Shown piece by piece: positions 28,001-36,084 of a DNA stretch of 64,000 nt; positions within the stretch are counted from its first letter, which is position 1, and each line of letters opens with the position of its first letter. Origin of the DNA: CAYVIB01 sp964451365 (lineage in GTDB: Bacteria; Pseudomonadota; Gammaproteobacteria; Pseudomonadales; Cellvibrionaceae); the NCBI GenBank assembly GCA_964451365.1, contig CAYVIB010000027.1, positions 19,888 through 83,887 on the forward strand. Reading direction: 5' to 3'. The translations under genes and the position numbers were made by a program. The notes under the pieces are model-generated. The model saw nothing but the letters and a program-made list of their open reading frames with translations, was not told the origin of the DNA and did not search any database.

Positions 28001-28417
28001 GTACTATCAATTCTTTCATCGACCATAGAGGAATCCGGCGCGGAAATTACTCGCGTTCCCCTGCCAAAGATCCGGTGTGACCGGCGACTGATTACCCAGT
28101 TATACCAGAACCTGATTAGCAACGCCTTGAAGTTCGTACCCGCGGGAACAAAACCGAAAATAGAAATAACATTGGAGAAAGGAAAAGGTGACGAACCGGT
28201 TTTCGGTGTGAAGGATAACGGCATCGGCATTAAGCCCCACCATCGGGAGCGGATATTCATGCCGTTTAAACGCCTTCACAGCAGCAAGGAATACAAGGGC
28301 ACAGGGATAGGGTTGTCCATCTGCAAGAAAGCGGTCGAACGACATGGGGGGACTATCTGGGTGGAATCCGGTGAGGAAGGCACTCATTTTAAATTTACCC
28401 TGGGCAAGTCAGCCTAG
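25037..28417 (+). CDS. Large multi-transmembrane PAS sensor histidine kinase
   Basis: 1126 aa. An N-terminal membrane helix (AILICVTFLVLAGWLLV) and an extracytoplasmic region (~40-230). A cluster of ~7 membrane helices follows (~235-480), then a second sensor region (~485-690), another helix (~705-725), and a PAS domain (~755-875). A phosphoacceptor HisKA follows (YVASHDLQEPLRK, His915), then a HATPase domain with N (NLISNALKF), G1 (VKDNGIGI) and G2 (GTGIGLSI) boxes. The kinase has no receiver of its own. The receiver-GGDEF-EAL protein that heads the operon is its likely partner. Ligand unknown. Confidence 0.92.
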   Translation: MTKGRKGAILICVTFLVLAGWLLVEKKLLSIPKYFSYHAKLDTSIQHFDIDTGKLIDTTLARSQVSFQFFPTSDKHNKVSASLVTWKQNGVTLSETNNEYRIENYSWTKKRDKDEIALLFAPRAAVPDNFQYRHISLPTSINLQFDKIESINELALARYSGRYSSQHKEMINSGSYTVWFEPVSGYPVKYQDEKQVYLTMGKGNPVLWKKTLSNYTDIAANNHLRQARYYKRRVTVANILGPVTVVVSLILLALYTYSLRTFGWVSLGFAALITMSAFIAWLLETRDLPAQAHQTLFPLNTGLAILLSSFALFFISVGNLGAGRFLSLIALALPLSAIVEYMTGANLRLNLQPVGSYTDSALSLTGQTSLNSAICLFSLAGILFGNTFRLRPHALSLGKFILSGIFAYALIAYVDHLVGLEGTYAWNEATRMTAWGAGALILLILAYTAIGIPEPKPASRHHFSFSVVIIGLVISIVLWLALTQKEHNNMEEAMEIYASKFHHTLISEISQRDSALKRKAARWMMDPGPSFQQSSIDAENYFNEIGGYELFVRLDSEHHPIWTYPENYSGGSLAEKLQDKSFTRLLNLAKTERKAIHSSLFTTAGNEYIVASIYPLWKDQDFFGYFVGFISISAILDDTIQQYAGGEMDIQVKSGQKLIYAQNTPFTDRPASYVRDFTVQWNDIVFLVRLIPAPSYLEKFYTALPSLVLGAGFCFSFLTGISVWLYGDRNRRLVEVNSEVRARKNVQQRLENMISHSPNGILLVSSDGEIQLANNAIEQMFGYSESELIGKKIDLLVPQQFMVQHGTYLTEYLNEPSPRKMGEGREVFGVRKNGEEFPVEIGLAPTELEGDIQIICSIVDISNLRKSAQQLLKTQDALMNLLIDTKQAQIALENKQNELKATNKELEQFAYVASHDLQEPLRKLISFSKLLPQDIGTELSENARKDLFFIEDAAERMRSLVQDLLTLSRAGINALSISECDLDTIVNDVLSILSSTIEESGAEITRVPLPKIRCDRRLITQLYQNLISNALKFVPAGTKPKIEITLEKGKGDEPVFGVKDNGIGIKPHHRERIFMPFKRLHSSKEYKGTGIGLSICKKAVERHGGTIWVESGEEGTHFKFTLGKSA

Positions 28418-28475
28418 CCCCGGATGTTGCGCTTCAACCGGAGCCCTCACCGAACGCATTTGCGCCCCCCCAATA

Positions 28476-28503
28476 AAAAAGCCGCAATGAAATGCGGCTT
28501 TTT
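28476..28503. terminator. Bidirectional terminator between the kinase operon and rplS
   Basis: An 11-bp stem AAAAAGCCGCA / TGCGGCTTTTT with a 6-nt loop lies between convergent genes. It has A and T runs at its two ends, so it can serve both strands. Confidence 0.9.
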
Positions 28504-28524
28504 GAAGCGGTCGGGCCGGCGCAA

Positions 28525-28881
28525 TCAGTTAAGCTTTTCTTTAATTCTCGCAGCCTTACCAGCCAGATCGCGCAGATAATAAAGTTTGGCTTGTCGAACA
28601 TCACCACGGCGTTTTACCGTTACGCTTTCGACCTGTTTGCTATGAGTCTGGAAAGTACGCTCAACGCCGACACCATGAGAGATTTTACGCACGGTAAACG
28701 CTGAGTTGATGCCCCGGTTACGGATACCAATAACCACACCTTCATAAGCCTGGAGACGCTCGCGGTCGCCATCCGTTACTTTCACCTGGACGACTACCGT
28801 ATCACCCGGCCGAAAGTCGGGAACATCTTTTTTCAGTTGTTCGTTTTCCAACTCCTGAATGATTTTGTTTTTAGAACTCAT
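28525..28881 (-). CDS. rplS: 50S ribosomal protein L19
   Basis: 118 aa. Typical start (MSSKNKIIQELENEQLKKDV) and core (RPGDTVVVQVKVTDGDRERL; FTVRKISHGVGVERTFQ). Lies at the 30S-50S interface. Last gene of rpsP-rimM-trmD-rplS. Confidence 0.98.
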   Translation of the reverse strand: MSSKNKIIQELENEQLKKDVPDFRPGDTVVVQVKVTDGDRERLQAYEGVVIGIRNRGINSAFTVRKISHGVGVERTFQTHSKQVESVTVKRRGDVRQAKLYYLRDLAGKAARIKEKLN

Positions 28882-28925
28882 AAAATTGCTCCTCTAGTCT
28901 CTCGACTATGAAAACTTGCCGTGCG

Positions 28926-29705
28926 TTATTTCTTTAGCTCCCGCAGGTATTCGTCAAGTAACGCCTGCTGGGTCTGTGTCAATGATTCATCGTTCAGCAA
29001 ATCCGGGCGTCGTTGCCAGGTCCGCCCCAGTGACTGCTTCAACCGCCACCGGTCAATCTTTTTGTGGTCGCCGGACAACAACACTTCCGGCACCGACAAT
29101 GTTCCAAACTCCGCTGTTTCCAGACTCTCCGGCCGCGTATAGTGCGGACAGTCCAACAAGCCCTGTTCGAAGGAATCCTGCGCAGCAGACTGCTCATCTC
29201 CCAGTGCTCCCGGCAATTTCCGTATCAGTGCATCCATCAACACCATGGCCGGCAGTTCGCCGCCACTCAATACGTAATCACCTATGGACCATTCCTCGTC
29301 CACTTCGGTTTCTATAAACCGTTCGTCCACACCTTCATAGCGTCCGGCAATCAGTATCAGCCTGTTTTTTCCATCAAACCGCTGGAGTGCTCCGCGATCC
29401 AGTCGCTCCCCCTGGGGGGAAAGGTAAATTCGAGTCACCTCTTTTCGCGGCACTGCCAGCCATTGCTGGGCGGCATTGACCGCCCTGGAGAGAGGTTCCA
29501 CCTGCATGACCATTCCCGGTCCGCCGCCAAAAGGCCGGTCGTCCACCGTTCGGTGCTTGTTCGTCGCATAATCCCGTGGATTAAACGCCTTAAACTCCAC
29601 CAGGCCCTGCGCTATCGCCCGCCGGGTGATACCGTTGCCGGTAACCGCGCTGAACATTTCCGGGAACAGGGTTACTGCGGCGATTTGCTTTTTGCACATG
29701 GTCAC
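28926..29705 (-). CDS. trmD: tRNA (guanine-37-N1)-methyltransferase
   Basis: 259 aa. Methylates G37 next to the anticodon to prevent frameshifting. SPOUT trefoil-knot motifs LIAGRYEGVDERFI and IGDYVLSGGELPAMVLMDAL are present. It sits between rimM and rplS in the usual ribosomal operon. Confidence 0.98.
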   Translation of the reverse strand: MTMCKKQIAAVTLFPEMFSAVTGNGITRRAIAQGLVEFKAFNPRDYATNKHRTVDDRPFGGGPGMVMQVEPLSRAVNAAQQWLAVPRKEVTRIYLSPQGERLDRGALQRFDGKNRLILIAGRYEGVDERFIETEVDEEWSIGDYVLSGGELPAMVLMDALIRKLPGALGDEQSAAQDSFEQGLLDCPHYTRPESLETAEFGTLSVPEVLLSGDHKKIDRWRLKQSLGRTWQRRPDLLNDESLTQTQQALLDEYLRELKK

Positions 29706-29739
29706 GAGGCTCGTTGACCCTTGCGATTCGGTCTCCGGT

Positions 29740-30276
29740 TCAAAATTCCGGATCCCACTCGACCCGGATTGTTTTGGCTTCCAGGTCGACCTTCTTAATA
29801 AAGGTATCCATTACAAACGGTACCAGGCGCTCCCTGCCATCCACGCTCTCATCGGTGGGCTGGATCACCAGGACATCGTTGGCACCGGTTTCCAATATAT
29901 GATCTACTGATCCCAGTACATACTCGCCGGAGGCGTAGTGACTGATCACTTTGAGGCCGAACAACTGGTGCCAGTAAAAATCGCCTTCTTCCAACTCAGC
30001 CAACTGGTGCTGTCGCACCGCCAGTTCGACCCGCCCCATCTCTTCGGCCGCGTTGCGATCGTCAATTCCCCTAAAACGCAAAACCAATCCCTGGGGACGG
30101 AACTGGTATTCCTGAATCTCCATCTCCTTCAGGCCGTGGCGGGTTTTGAGCCACAGGGGAGAATAATTCACGACATTCTCCGGCGGTTCGGTAAAGGATT
30201 TTACCTTCACCCAACCTTTAATACCGAATACACCTATAACCCTGCCAACCGTGATCAACTCAGTCGGGCTGGCCAT
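29740..30276 (-). CDS. rimM: Ribosome maturation factor RimM
   Basis: 178 aa. Assists 30S subunit assembly and binds ribosomal protein S19. N-terminal motif TVGRVIGVFGIKGWVKVKSF; C-terminal PRC-barrel region (GLKVISHYASGEYVLGSVDH). Second gene of the rpsP operon. Confidence 0.97.
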   Translation of the reverse strand: MASPTELITVGRVIGVFGIKGWVKVKSFTEPPENVVNYSPLWLKTRHGLKEMEIQEYQFRPQGLVLRFRGIDDRNAAEEMGRVELAVRQHQLAELEEGDFYWHQLFGLKVISHYASGEYVLGSVDHILETGANDVLVIQPTDESVDGRERLVPFVMDTFIKKVDLEAKTIRVEWDPEF

Positions 30277-30303
30277 TACCGATGTCTAAACAGATCCGCC
30301 AAC

Positions 30304-30549
30304 TCAGGCAGCGGCGGATTCTTTCAGCAGCCTGGCGACACGATCGGAGCACTGCGCGCCCTGGCTGATCCAGTACTGCAGGCGCTCGGTATCGATACGC
30401 AGGCGCTCTTCCTGACCGCGCGCGATCGGATTAAAAAATCCAACCCGCTCAATGAACCGGCCATCGCGGAAACGACGGCTGTCCGCCACGGTCACGTGAT
30501 AAAATGGACGCTTTTTGGAGCCTCCACGGGCTAATCTAATGCTTACCAT
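30304..30549 (-). CDS. rpsP: 30S ribosomal protein S16
   Basis: 81 aa. Characteristic start MVSIRLARGGSKKRPFYHV, then VADSRRFRDGRFIERVGFFN. First gene of the rpsP-rimM-trmD-rplS operon; ffh lies just upstream. Confidence 0.98.
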   Translation of the reverse strand: MVSIRLARGGSKKRPFYHVTVADSRRFRDGRFIERVGFFNPIARGQEERLRIDTERLQYWISQGAQCSDRVARLLKESAAA

Positions 30550-30697
30550 GTAAGTCTTGTCCTGTTTTCAACCTGGCATCAGGTGGGTTTAAATCTATCG
30601 GGCCCGCAACACAGGCGGAGCCGCTGTTAAGAAGGCGGCGTATTCTAATGGAAACAATTGGCGATGTATAGGCCTGGATTTCCTTAAAAGCCGAGTT

Positions 30698-32077
30698 CTA
30701 AAACCCCGGCGGCATGCCTTTTCCACCCGGACCGCCGGGAAGCATTCCGCCCATGCCCCGCATCATTTTCTGCAATCCGCCGCCCTTCATCTTCTTCATC
30801 ATCTTGCCCATTTGCTTGTGCTGCTTGAGCAGGCGGTTCAAATCCTGGATTTGGGTGCCCGAGCCGGCGATGATCCGGCGTTTGCGCGAACCGTTAAGAA
30901 TGTCGGGGTTGCGGCGCTCCGCCGGTGTCATGGAGCAGATGATTGCATCCATCTGCCTGAACTGACGGGTCACATCGGCCTGCTCGGCCATCTGGGCGAT
31001 ATTACCCATGCCCGGCAGTTTTTCCAGCATCGCGGCCATGCCGCCCATGTTTTGCATCTGTTGGAGCTGGTCCCGCAGGTCGTTCAGGTCGAAGCGCTTG
31101 CCGCTCTGGACTTTTTTGACCAGCTTTTCCGCCTTGACCCGGTCAATTTTCTGCTCCGCTTCCTCAATTAAGGAGAGCACGTCACCCATGCCCAGGATAC
31201 GGGAGGCAATACGATCCGGGTGAAAGGGTTCCAGGGCATCAGTTTTTTCTCCCACACCGAGGAATTTGATCGGCTTGCCCGTTACCTGCCGGACCGATAA
31301 CGCCGCACCGCCTCGAGCGTCGCCATCCGCCTTGGTCAGGATTACACCCGTCAGCGGCAGGGCCTCGTCAAACGCCTTGGCGGTATTCACCGCATCCTGG
31401 CCGATCATGGCATCCACAACAAACAGTGTTTCCACCGGTTTCAACGCCGCGTGCAACCCCTGGATCTCCTGCATCAGAATCTCGTCGATATGCAACCGAC
31501 CCGCGGTATCCACCAGCAGTACATCGACGTGCAGCTTCTTCGCCTGTGCAACCGCCTGGTTGACGATATCCACCGGTTTCTGGTCCGACGACGAAGGAAA
31601 GAACTCGATATCCACTTCCTGCGCCAGGGTTTCCAGTTGTTTTATCGCCGCGGGGCGATACACGTCGGCGCTGACGCACATCACCTTCTTCCTTTCCTTT
31701 TCCTTCAGGTGCCGGCCAAGCTTGGCCACCGAGGTCGTCTTACCCGCACCCTGCAGGCCCGCCATCAACACCACCGCCGGCGGCTGCACCGCCAGGTTGA
31801 GCTTTTCATTGGCCTCGCCCATTATCTGGGTCAATTCGCTTTGGACAATCTTCAGGAACTGCTGCCCCGGATTGAGCGCCCGCGACACTTCCTGGCCCAA
31901 TGCGCGCTTGCGCACGAGGTTGGTAAATTCCTTGACCACCGGCAGCGCCACATCGGCCTCCAGCAGCGCCTTGCGAACATCGCGCAGGGCGTCCTGGACA
32001 TTTTCATGATTGAGCCGGGCCTTGCCGGTAATCTTTTTCAGTGACCGCGAAAGCCGATCGGATAAACTTTCGAACAT
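30698..32077 (-). CDS. ffh: Signal recognition particle GTPase Ffh
   Basis: 459 aa. Targets nascent membrane proteins to FtsY/SecYEG together with 4.5S RNA. N-domain, then G-domain with P-loop GLQGAGKTTSVAKL, DTAGR and TKADG motifs. The C-terminal M-domain ends in a Met/Gly-rich tail (KGGGLQKMMRGMGGMLPGG). Confidence 0.98.
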   Translation of the reverse strand: MFESLSDRLSRSLKKITGKARLNHENVQDALRDVRKALLEADVALPVVKEFTNLVRKRALGQEVSRALNPGQQFLKIVQSELTQIMGEANEKLNLAVQPPAVVLMAGLQGAGKTTSVAKLGRHLKEKERKKVMCVSADVYRPAAIKQLETLAQEVDIEFFPSSSDQKPVDIVNQAVAQAKKLHVDVLLVDTAGRLHIDEILMQEIQGLHAALKPVETLFVVDAMIGQDAVNTAKAFDEALPLTGVILTKADGDARGGAALSVRQVTGKPIKFLGVGEKTDALEPFHPDRIASRILGMGDVLSLIEEAEQKIDRVKAEKLVKKVQSGKRFDLNDLRDQLQQMQNMGGMAAMLEKLPGMGNIAQMAEQADVTRQFRQMDAIICSMTPAERRNPDILNGSRKRRIIAGSGTQIQDLNRLLKQHKQMGKMMKKMKGGGLQKMMRGMGGMLPGGPGGKGMPPGF

Positions 32078-32295
32078 ATCTCGCCATTCTCCGGGAGCTG
32101 GAAGGGAAACAATAAGGGCGGCAATTATAAAGAGTATCGGCTTTAAAAACGACCGCGAACTCGCCGGGGCATGCAGGCAAAACCCCAGCGGCTTGCCAAG
32201 CGGACAGGGAAAGCACTACTCTACCGTCCTTATCGATTCGATCCACATAAGTGATTGGTGACAACGACAATAACCCAAGGAATCGCCGGATTCAC

Positions 32296-33087
32296 ATGTT
32301 TAGCGCAATCGCAGTTATTTTCTACCTGGGCGCCTGGGCCATACTGCTGCATTTCGCTCTGCGCCGCGAAACCCTGAAGCCTTCCCGGGTTCTTTGGATA
32401 ACAGCGCTGGGCCTTGGATTTCATGGCGTTGCGGTATACCTGTCCTTGGTCACCAAAAGTGGCTATCAGTTCGGCTTTTTCAAGGTGCCTTCCCTTTTTA
32501 TGTGGGTGATCAACGGCATCGTGCTGCTGAGCAGCCTGAAAAAGCCTCTCTACAATTTGTTCCTGGCGCTTTTGCCGTTCTCGATCATCGCGATTTTGGT
32601 GGGGCTGATTTTTGAGTCGCCCGTCACCACCGCCGAGCACCGCTCCCCCGGCCTGATGACGCACATTCTGCTGTCCATCCTCGCTTACAGCCTGCTCACG
32701 ATCGCCAGCCTCCAGGCTCTCCTGCTGGCTTACCAGAACAAACAGCTCAAGGGAAAGCACCCGAAAGGCGTAATTGGTTTGCTCCCACCGCTGCAAACCA
32801 TGGAAACGCTTTTGTTTGAACTGGTGTGGACGGGCGAAATTTTACTGACCCTGTCGATCCTGTCCGGGGTGATCTTTATCGAGGACATGTTTGCCCAGCA
32901 CCTCGCGCACAAAACGGTATTTTCCATTCTTTCCTGGGTGATCTATGCAATTTTGCTGTGGGGTCGGCACACCATTGGCTGGCGGGGATCAGCGGCCATT
33001 CGCTGGACACTGGGGGGCTTCGTGGCGCTGATGCTGGCCTACTTCGGCAGCAAGCTGGTGCTGGAAGTCATTCTCAAAGTTGCCTGA
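32296..33087 (+). CDS. CcsA/YpjD-family inner membrane protein
   Basis: 263 aa with the start at ATG 32296; an open frame reaches 32251. Eight hydrophobic segments and the cytochrome c assembly (CcsA/CcmC) fold signature, including HILLSILAYSLLTIASLQA and a late WVIYAILLWGRHTIGWRG. This YpjD-type protein is commonly found divergent from ffh and before a CorC-like gene, as here. A role linked to haem or cytochrome assembly is inferred from family only. Confidence 0.85.
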   Translation: MFSAIAVIFYLGAWAILLHFALRRETLKPSRVLWITALGLGFHGVAVYLSLVTKSGYQFGFFKVPSLFMWVINGIVLLSSLKKPLYNLFLALLPFSIIAILVGLIFESPVTTAEHRSPGLMTHILLSILAYSLLTIASLQALLLAYQNKQLKGKHPKGVIGLLPPLQTMETLLFELVWTGEILLTLSILSGVIFIEDMFAQHLAHKTVFSILSWVIYAILLWGRHTIGWRGSAAIRWTLGGFVALMLAYFGSKLVLEVILKVA

Positions 33088-33183
33088 GCCGATAATAGCG
33101 GTATTTGGGCCCCCCGGCCGCTTGATCGCGGCGGCAAGTTCGTTCAAGATTAAATTTCACTTCAAAAACGGGTTTGGAATTCA

Positions 33184-34458
33184 TTGGATAACGTTTCTAC
33201 CGACCTCCTGATTGGAATACTGGTCTCCCTGCTCTGCCTGTCTGCTTTCTTTTCCAGTTCCGAAACGGCCATGTTCGCACTCAACCGTTATCGGCTAAAG
33301 CACCTGGTCAAGAAACAACATAAAAGTGCCACGCGCGTTTCCGAATTGCTCCGCCGTCCGGACCGCCTGATCGGTGTAATCTTGATTGGCAACAATCTGG
33401 TCAATATTTTTGCCACCACGGTCGCAGGCGTCATTACCACCCATTTAGTGGGTGAGTGGGCAACCGTCACCTTAATGCCGATCATACTCACCATCATAAT
33501 ATTGATAGTTGGAGAGGTGACACCCAAAACCGTCGCCGCGGTTTACCCGGAAAAGGTGGCGTTTCCGGCAAGTTATATCCTGAAACCCCTACTTTTTGTT
33601 CTCTACCCTTTCGTGCTTTCGGTCAACGCCGTTTCCAATACCATCGCCAGATTGATAGGACTGGAAACCAATAAAGCCAAATTGAGCGATCACCTGCGAC
33701 CGGAAGAGTTACGCACCGTAGTGGATGAAGCCGGCTCGCTGATCCCGGCCCACCACCAGGGAATGCTGCTCAATGTGCTCGACCTGGAAAAAGCGACGGT
33801 CGAGGATATCCTGATACCGCGCAACGAAATTATCGGTATCGATATGGACGACGATATCGATAAAATCATGGCGCTGATCCGCGCTACCGAATATACGCGG
33901 CTGCCGGTATACAGCGGCGACATCAATAACGTACTGGGCATTTTGCACCTGCGCAATGCAGCGCGATTTATTCATGGTGACGATACCACCATTACGCACG
34001 AGGCCATCAAGGAATATATTTCCAAACCGTATTTCATTCCCGAATCCACCTCCCTGCCGACACAGCTCAAGAATTTCCAAAAAGAAAAACAGCGCATGGC
34101 GATAGTGGTGGATGAATACGGTGAAGTGCGGGGCATTGCCACACTGATTGACCTGCTGGAGGAGATTGTCGGCGAATTTGCCACTGATGTCGCAGAAGAT
34201 GAAGAACCCGAAGTAACGGAACTGGCCGATGGCTGGTATGTAATAGATGCATCCGCTTCGGTACGCGATATCAATCGACAACTCGGCTGGTCACTTCCCA
34301 CCGAGGGCCCCAAAACCGTAAACGGCGTTATTGTTGAGTACCTGGAGAGTATTCCAGACGCGCCCGCCAGTTTTGAAATTGGTAACTACCGCTTTGAAGT
34401 TGTCGAATTGAGTGAAACCCGGGTCGAAAAAACCAAAGTCTTTGAAAAAGACTTTTAA
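33184..34458 (+). CDS. HlyC/CorC-family (CNNM-like) transporter
   Basis: 424 aa with a TTG start. N-terminal DUF21 membrane domain (AFFSSSETAMFALNRYRLKH motif; four hydrophobic helices to ~180). A CBS-domain pair follows (VEDILIPRNEIIGIDMDDD; RLPVYSGDINNVLGILHL). A C-terminal CorC_HlyC domain ends the protein (VIDASASVRDINRQLGW). The family is linked to magnesium efflux and metal resistance. No strong ribosome-binding site precedes the TTG. Confidence 0.92.
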   Translation: MDNVSTDLLIGILVSLLCLSAFFSSSETAMFALNRYRLKHLVKKQHKSATRVSELLRRPDRLIGVILIGNNLVNIFATTVAGVITTHLVGEWATVTLMPIILTIIILIVGEVTPKTVAAVYPEKVAFPASYILKPLLFVLYPFVLSVNAVSNTIARLIGLETNKAKLSDHLRPEELRTVVDEAGSLIPAHHQGMLLNVLDLEKATVEDILIPRNEIIGIDMDDDIDKIMALIRATEYTRLPVYSGDINNVLGILHLRNAARFIHGDDTTITHEAIKEYISKPYFIPESTSLPTQLKNFQKEKQRMAIVVDEYGEVRGIATLIDLLEEIVGEFATDVAEDEEPEVTELADGWYVIDASASVRDINRQLGWSLPTEGPKTVNGVIVEYLESIPDAPASFEIGNYRFEVVELSETRVEKTKVFEKDF

Positions 34459-34491
34459 CACCGCTGGCAAGCCGTGATGTGATGATCAGGA

Positions 34492-35019
34492 CTAACAATT
34501 GCTCAAACGAATTCCGTAAAACCGGTCGAGCAGATCCACCAGAATACGCGCGGTTACTCCCCAGATAATATGCTCGCCGAATTGATAGGCCGGCACACGG
34601 ACTTCCACCCCGAAATGGTTAAACACGTCGATCCTCAGACAGGAGTTTTCGGCGAAGAAATTGATCGGCACCCAAAAATAGGTATCCAGTTCGTCTTTAT
34701 TGGCCTTCAGTTGCACATCACTCCCCACCCTGCCAACGTACGGCGTTACCTGCGTTTTGTAGCGGGTCATGTTTAAAGGCAACTCCCCCAGAACCTCCAC
34801 CAAGCCCGGCATCAGCCCCACCTCCTCGTGGCTCTCGCGCAATGCCGTGGCTTTCAGGTCCTCATCCCCAGGCTCCCACTTCCCGCCCGGGAACGCAATT
34901 TCACCACTGTGTGAGGACAAATGGTCCGCTCGCTTGGTCAGCAAGACACAGTCCCCGGATGGGAATTCACTTAAAACCACCAGCACCGCAGCCTGATCAG
35001 ATTGGTTTTTCATTATCAC
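34492..35019 (-). CDS. Nudix hydrolase, CoA pyrophosphatase-like
   Basis: 175 aa. Full Nudix box, starting GGKWEPGDEDLKATALRE and ending SHEEVGL. The upstream LLTKRADHLSSHSGEIAFPGG is typical of the NudL/YeaB CoA-diphosphatase group. Likely hydrolyses CoA or related dinucleotides to two phosphorylated halves. Two possible starts (35019 or 35013). Confidence 0.88.
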   Translation of the reverse strand: MIMKNQSDQAAVLVVLSEFPSGDCVLLTKRADHLSSHSGEIAFPGGKWEPGDEDLKATALRESHEEVGLMPGLVEVLGELPLNMTRYKTQVTPYVGRVGSDVQLKANKDELDTYFWVPINFFAENSCLRIDVFNHFGVEVRVPAYQFGEHIIWGVTARILVDLLDRFYGIRLSNC

Positions 35020-35343
35020 CTGTTTAAAAGTATTAAGCGTTTCAGTCTCAATCTAATAATAAAAGCCTAGTTTTTGTCGTCAGGCTTTTCATCCCCATAA
35101 CAGCGCTAGCGACAAAAAACGCGGCTGCGGCTCAGACCATTCCGACATATAACAATTCGATATAAATTTAATTCTACACATAGCGTATTGGAGTTTGCTA
35201 GCATATTTTTTAAACAATTTATGCTGAAATTTAAATTGGTATCGTTAATGCACGGCTTCGGGAAAAATTTTTCCAGGAGTTGAAACACCTACCGTGAATC
35301 AAAGAATGTAGTACCTGATCAAATGTAGTAAAGGGGGCGAAAA
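35020..35343 (+). other. Intergenic stretch with a weak hairpin
   Basis: 324 nt without a gene. AAAAGCCT (35061-35068) pairs with AGGCTTTT (35082-35089) across a 13-nt loop, a weak terminator-like hairpin. The rest is AT-rich. A good ribosome-binding site (GGGGGCG) precedes the next ATG at 35344. Confidence 0.5.
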
Positions 35344-35688
35344 ATGTACCGGAGTTGGCCAAGCTTTGACGAACTCATCCAGATTGCAAGGGACAATCCC
35401 GAGCAACTGGAAATACTCAGACAGCGGAAAGTTAATGAAATCATTGATGCCGCACCCGAAAGTCTGAAACCGCGCCTGCGCGGCCTGCAGTTTCAGGTGG
35501 ACTGCCACCGCAGAATCCACAAGAACCCGTTGGCGTCGTGCATCTCAATCTCAAAGATGATGCGTGATTCACTGCTCGAGTTAAACGATGCGCTGAATGG
35601 CAAACTGCCCGATCACGCGCGCGAACAATACCGGCAGGCGGAAAATCCGAAGAGCAAAAAGGTGGTTCAGTTTCCCGTGGCCAGCTAA
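35344..35688 (+). CDS. DUF3135 family protein
   Basis: 114 aa. Matches the gammaproteobacterial DUF3135 pattern: WPSFDELIQIARDNPEQLE, LKPRLRGLQFQVDCHRR, KNPLASCISISKMMRDSL. Function unknown; probably cytoplasmic and helical. Its stop overlaps the stop of the convergent YqfO-like gene by 4 nt. Confidence 0.85.
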   Translation: MYRSWPSFDELIQIARDNPEQLEILRQRKVNEIIDAAPESLKPRLRGLQFQVDCHRRIHKNPLASCISISKMMRDSLLELNDALNGKLPDHAREQYRQAENPKSKKVVQFPVAS

Positions 35689-35996
35689 ACGTCCTCCAGG
35701 CGCCAGACATCGTATGCCGGTTCTTCGTAAGGATGCGCCCGCTTTAATGCGTGAACCGCTTCCTTAATCCGGCGGTCGTCGCACACCATTTCGACCCGAT
35801 ATTCTTCAACCACCTCCAACTTGCCCTGCGATCCGATATAAGGGTCGCTCCCCTCCAGTGGCTTAAACTGGCCGGAGCCCAATACCTGCCAGCAACAACA
35901 ACCATAATCGCCAATGCGCCCGGCACCGGCATTAAAGACAGCCTCTTTCACGGTTTCGGCATGGTCGACCGGGACAAAGAAAACAAGTTTATACAT
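35685..35996 (-). CDS. YqfO/NIF3-like small domain protein
   Basis: 103 aa with the start at ATG 35996 (GGAG 6 nt upstream); the frame extends to 36050 without a signal. Matches the stand-alone YqfO domain otherwise inserted in NIF3 proteins: MYKLVFFVPVDHAETVKEAV, AGRIGDYGCCCWQVLG, AHPYEEPAYDVWRLED. Structurally similar to CutA/PII-like proteins; role unknown. Confidence 0.88.
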   Translation of the reverse strand: MYKLVFFVPVDHAETVKEAVFNAGAGRIGDYGCCCWQVLGSGQFKPLEGSDPYIGSQGKLEVVEEYRVEMVCDDRRIKEAVHALKRAHPYEEPAYDVWRLEDV

Positions 35997-36084
35997 AATG
36001 ACTCCGACGTAATATTTACAGTTAATGTAAAATGCACATGAAACAGCCATTCATATATTTTTTCCAAGCGGGTACTCTAACATT

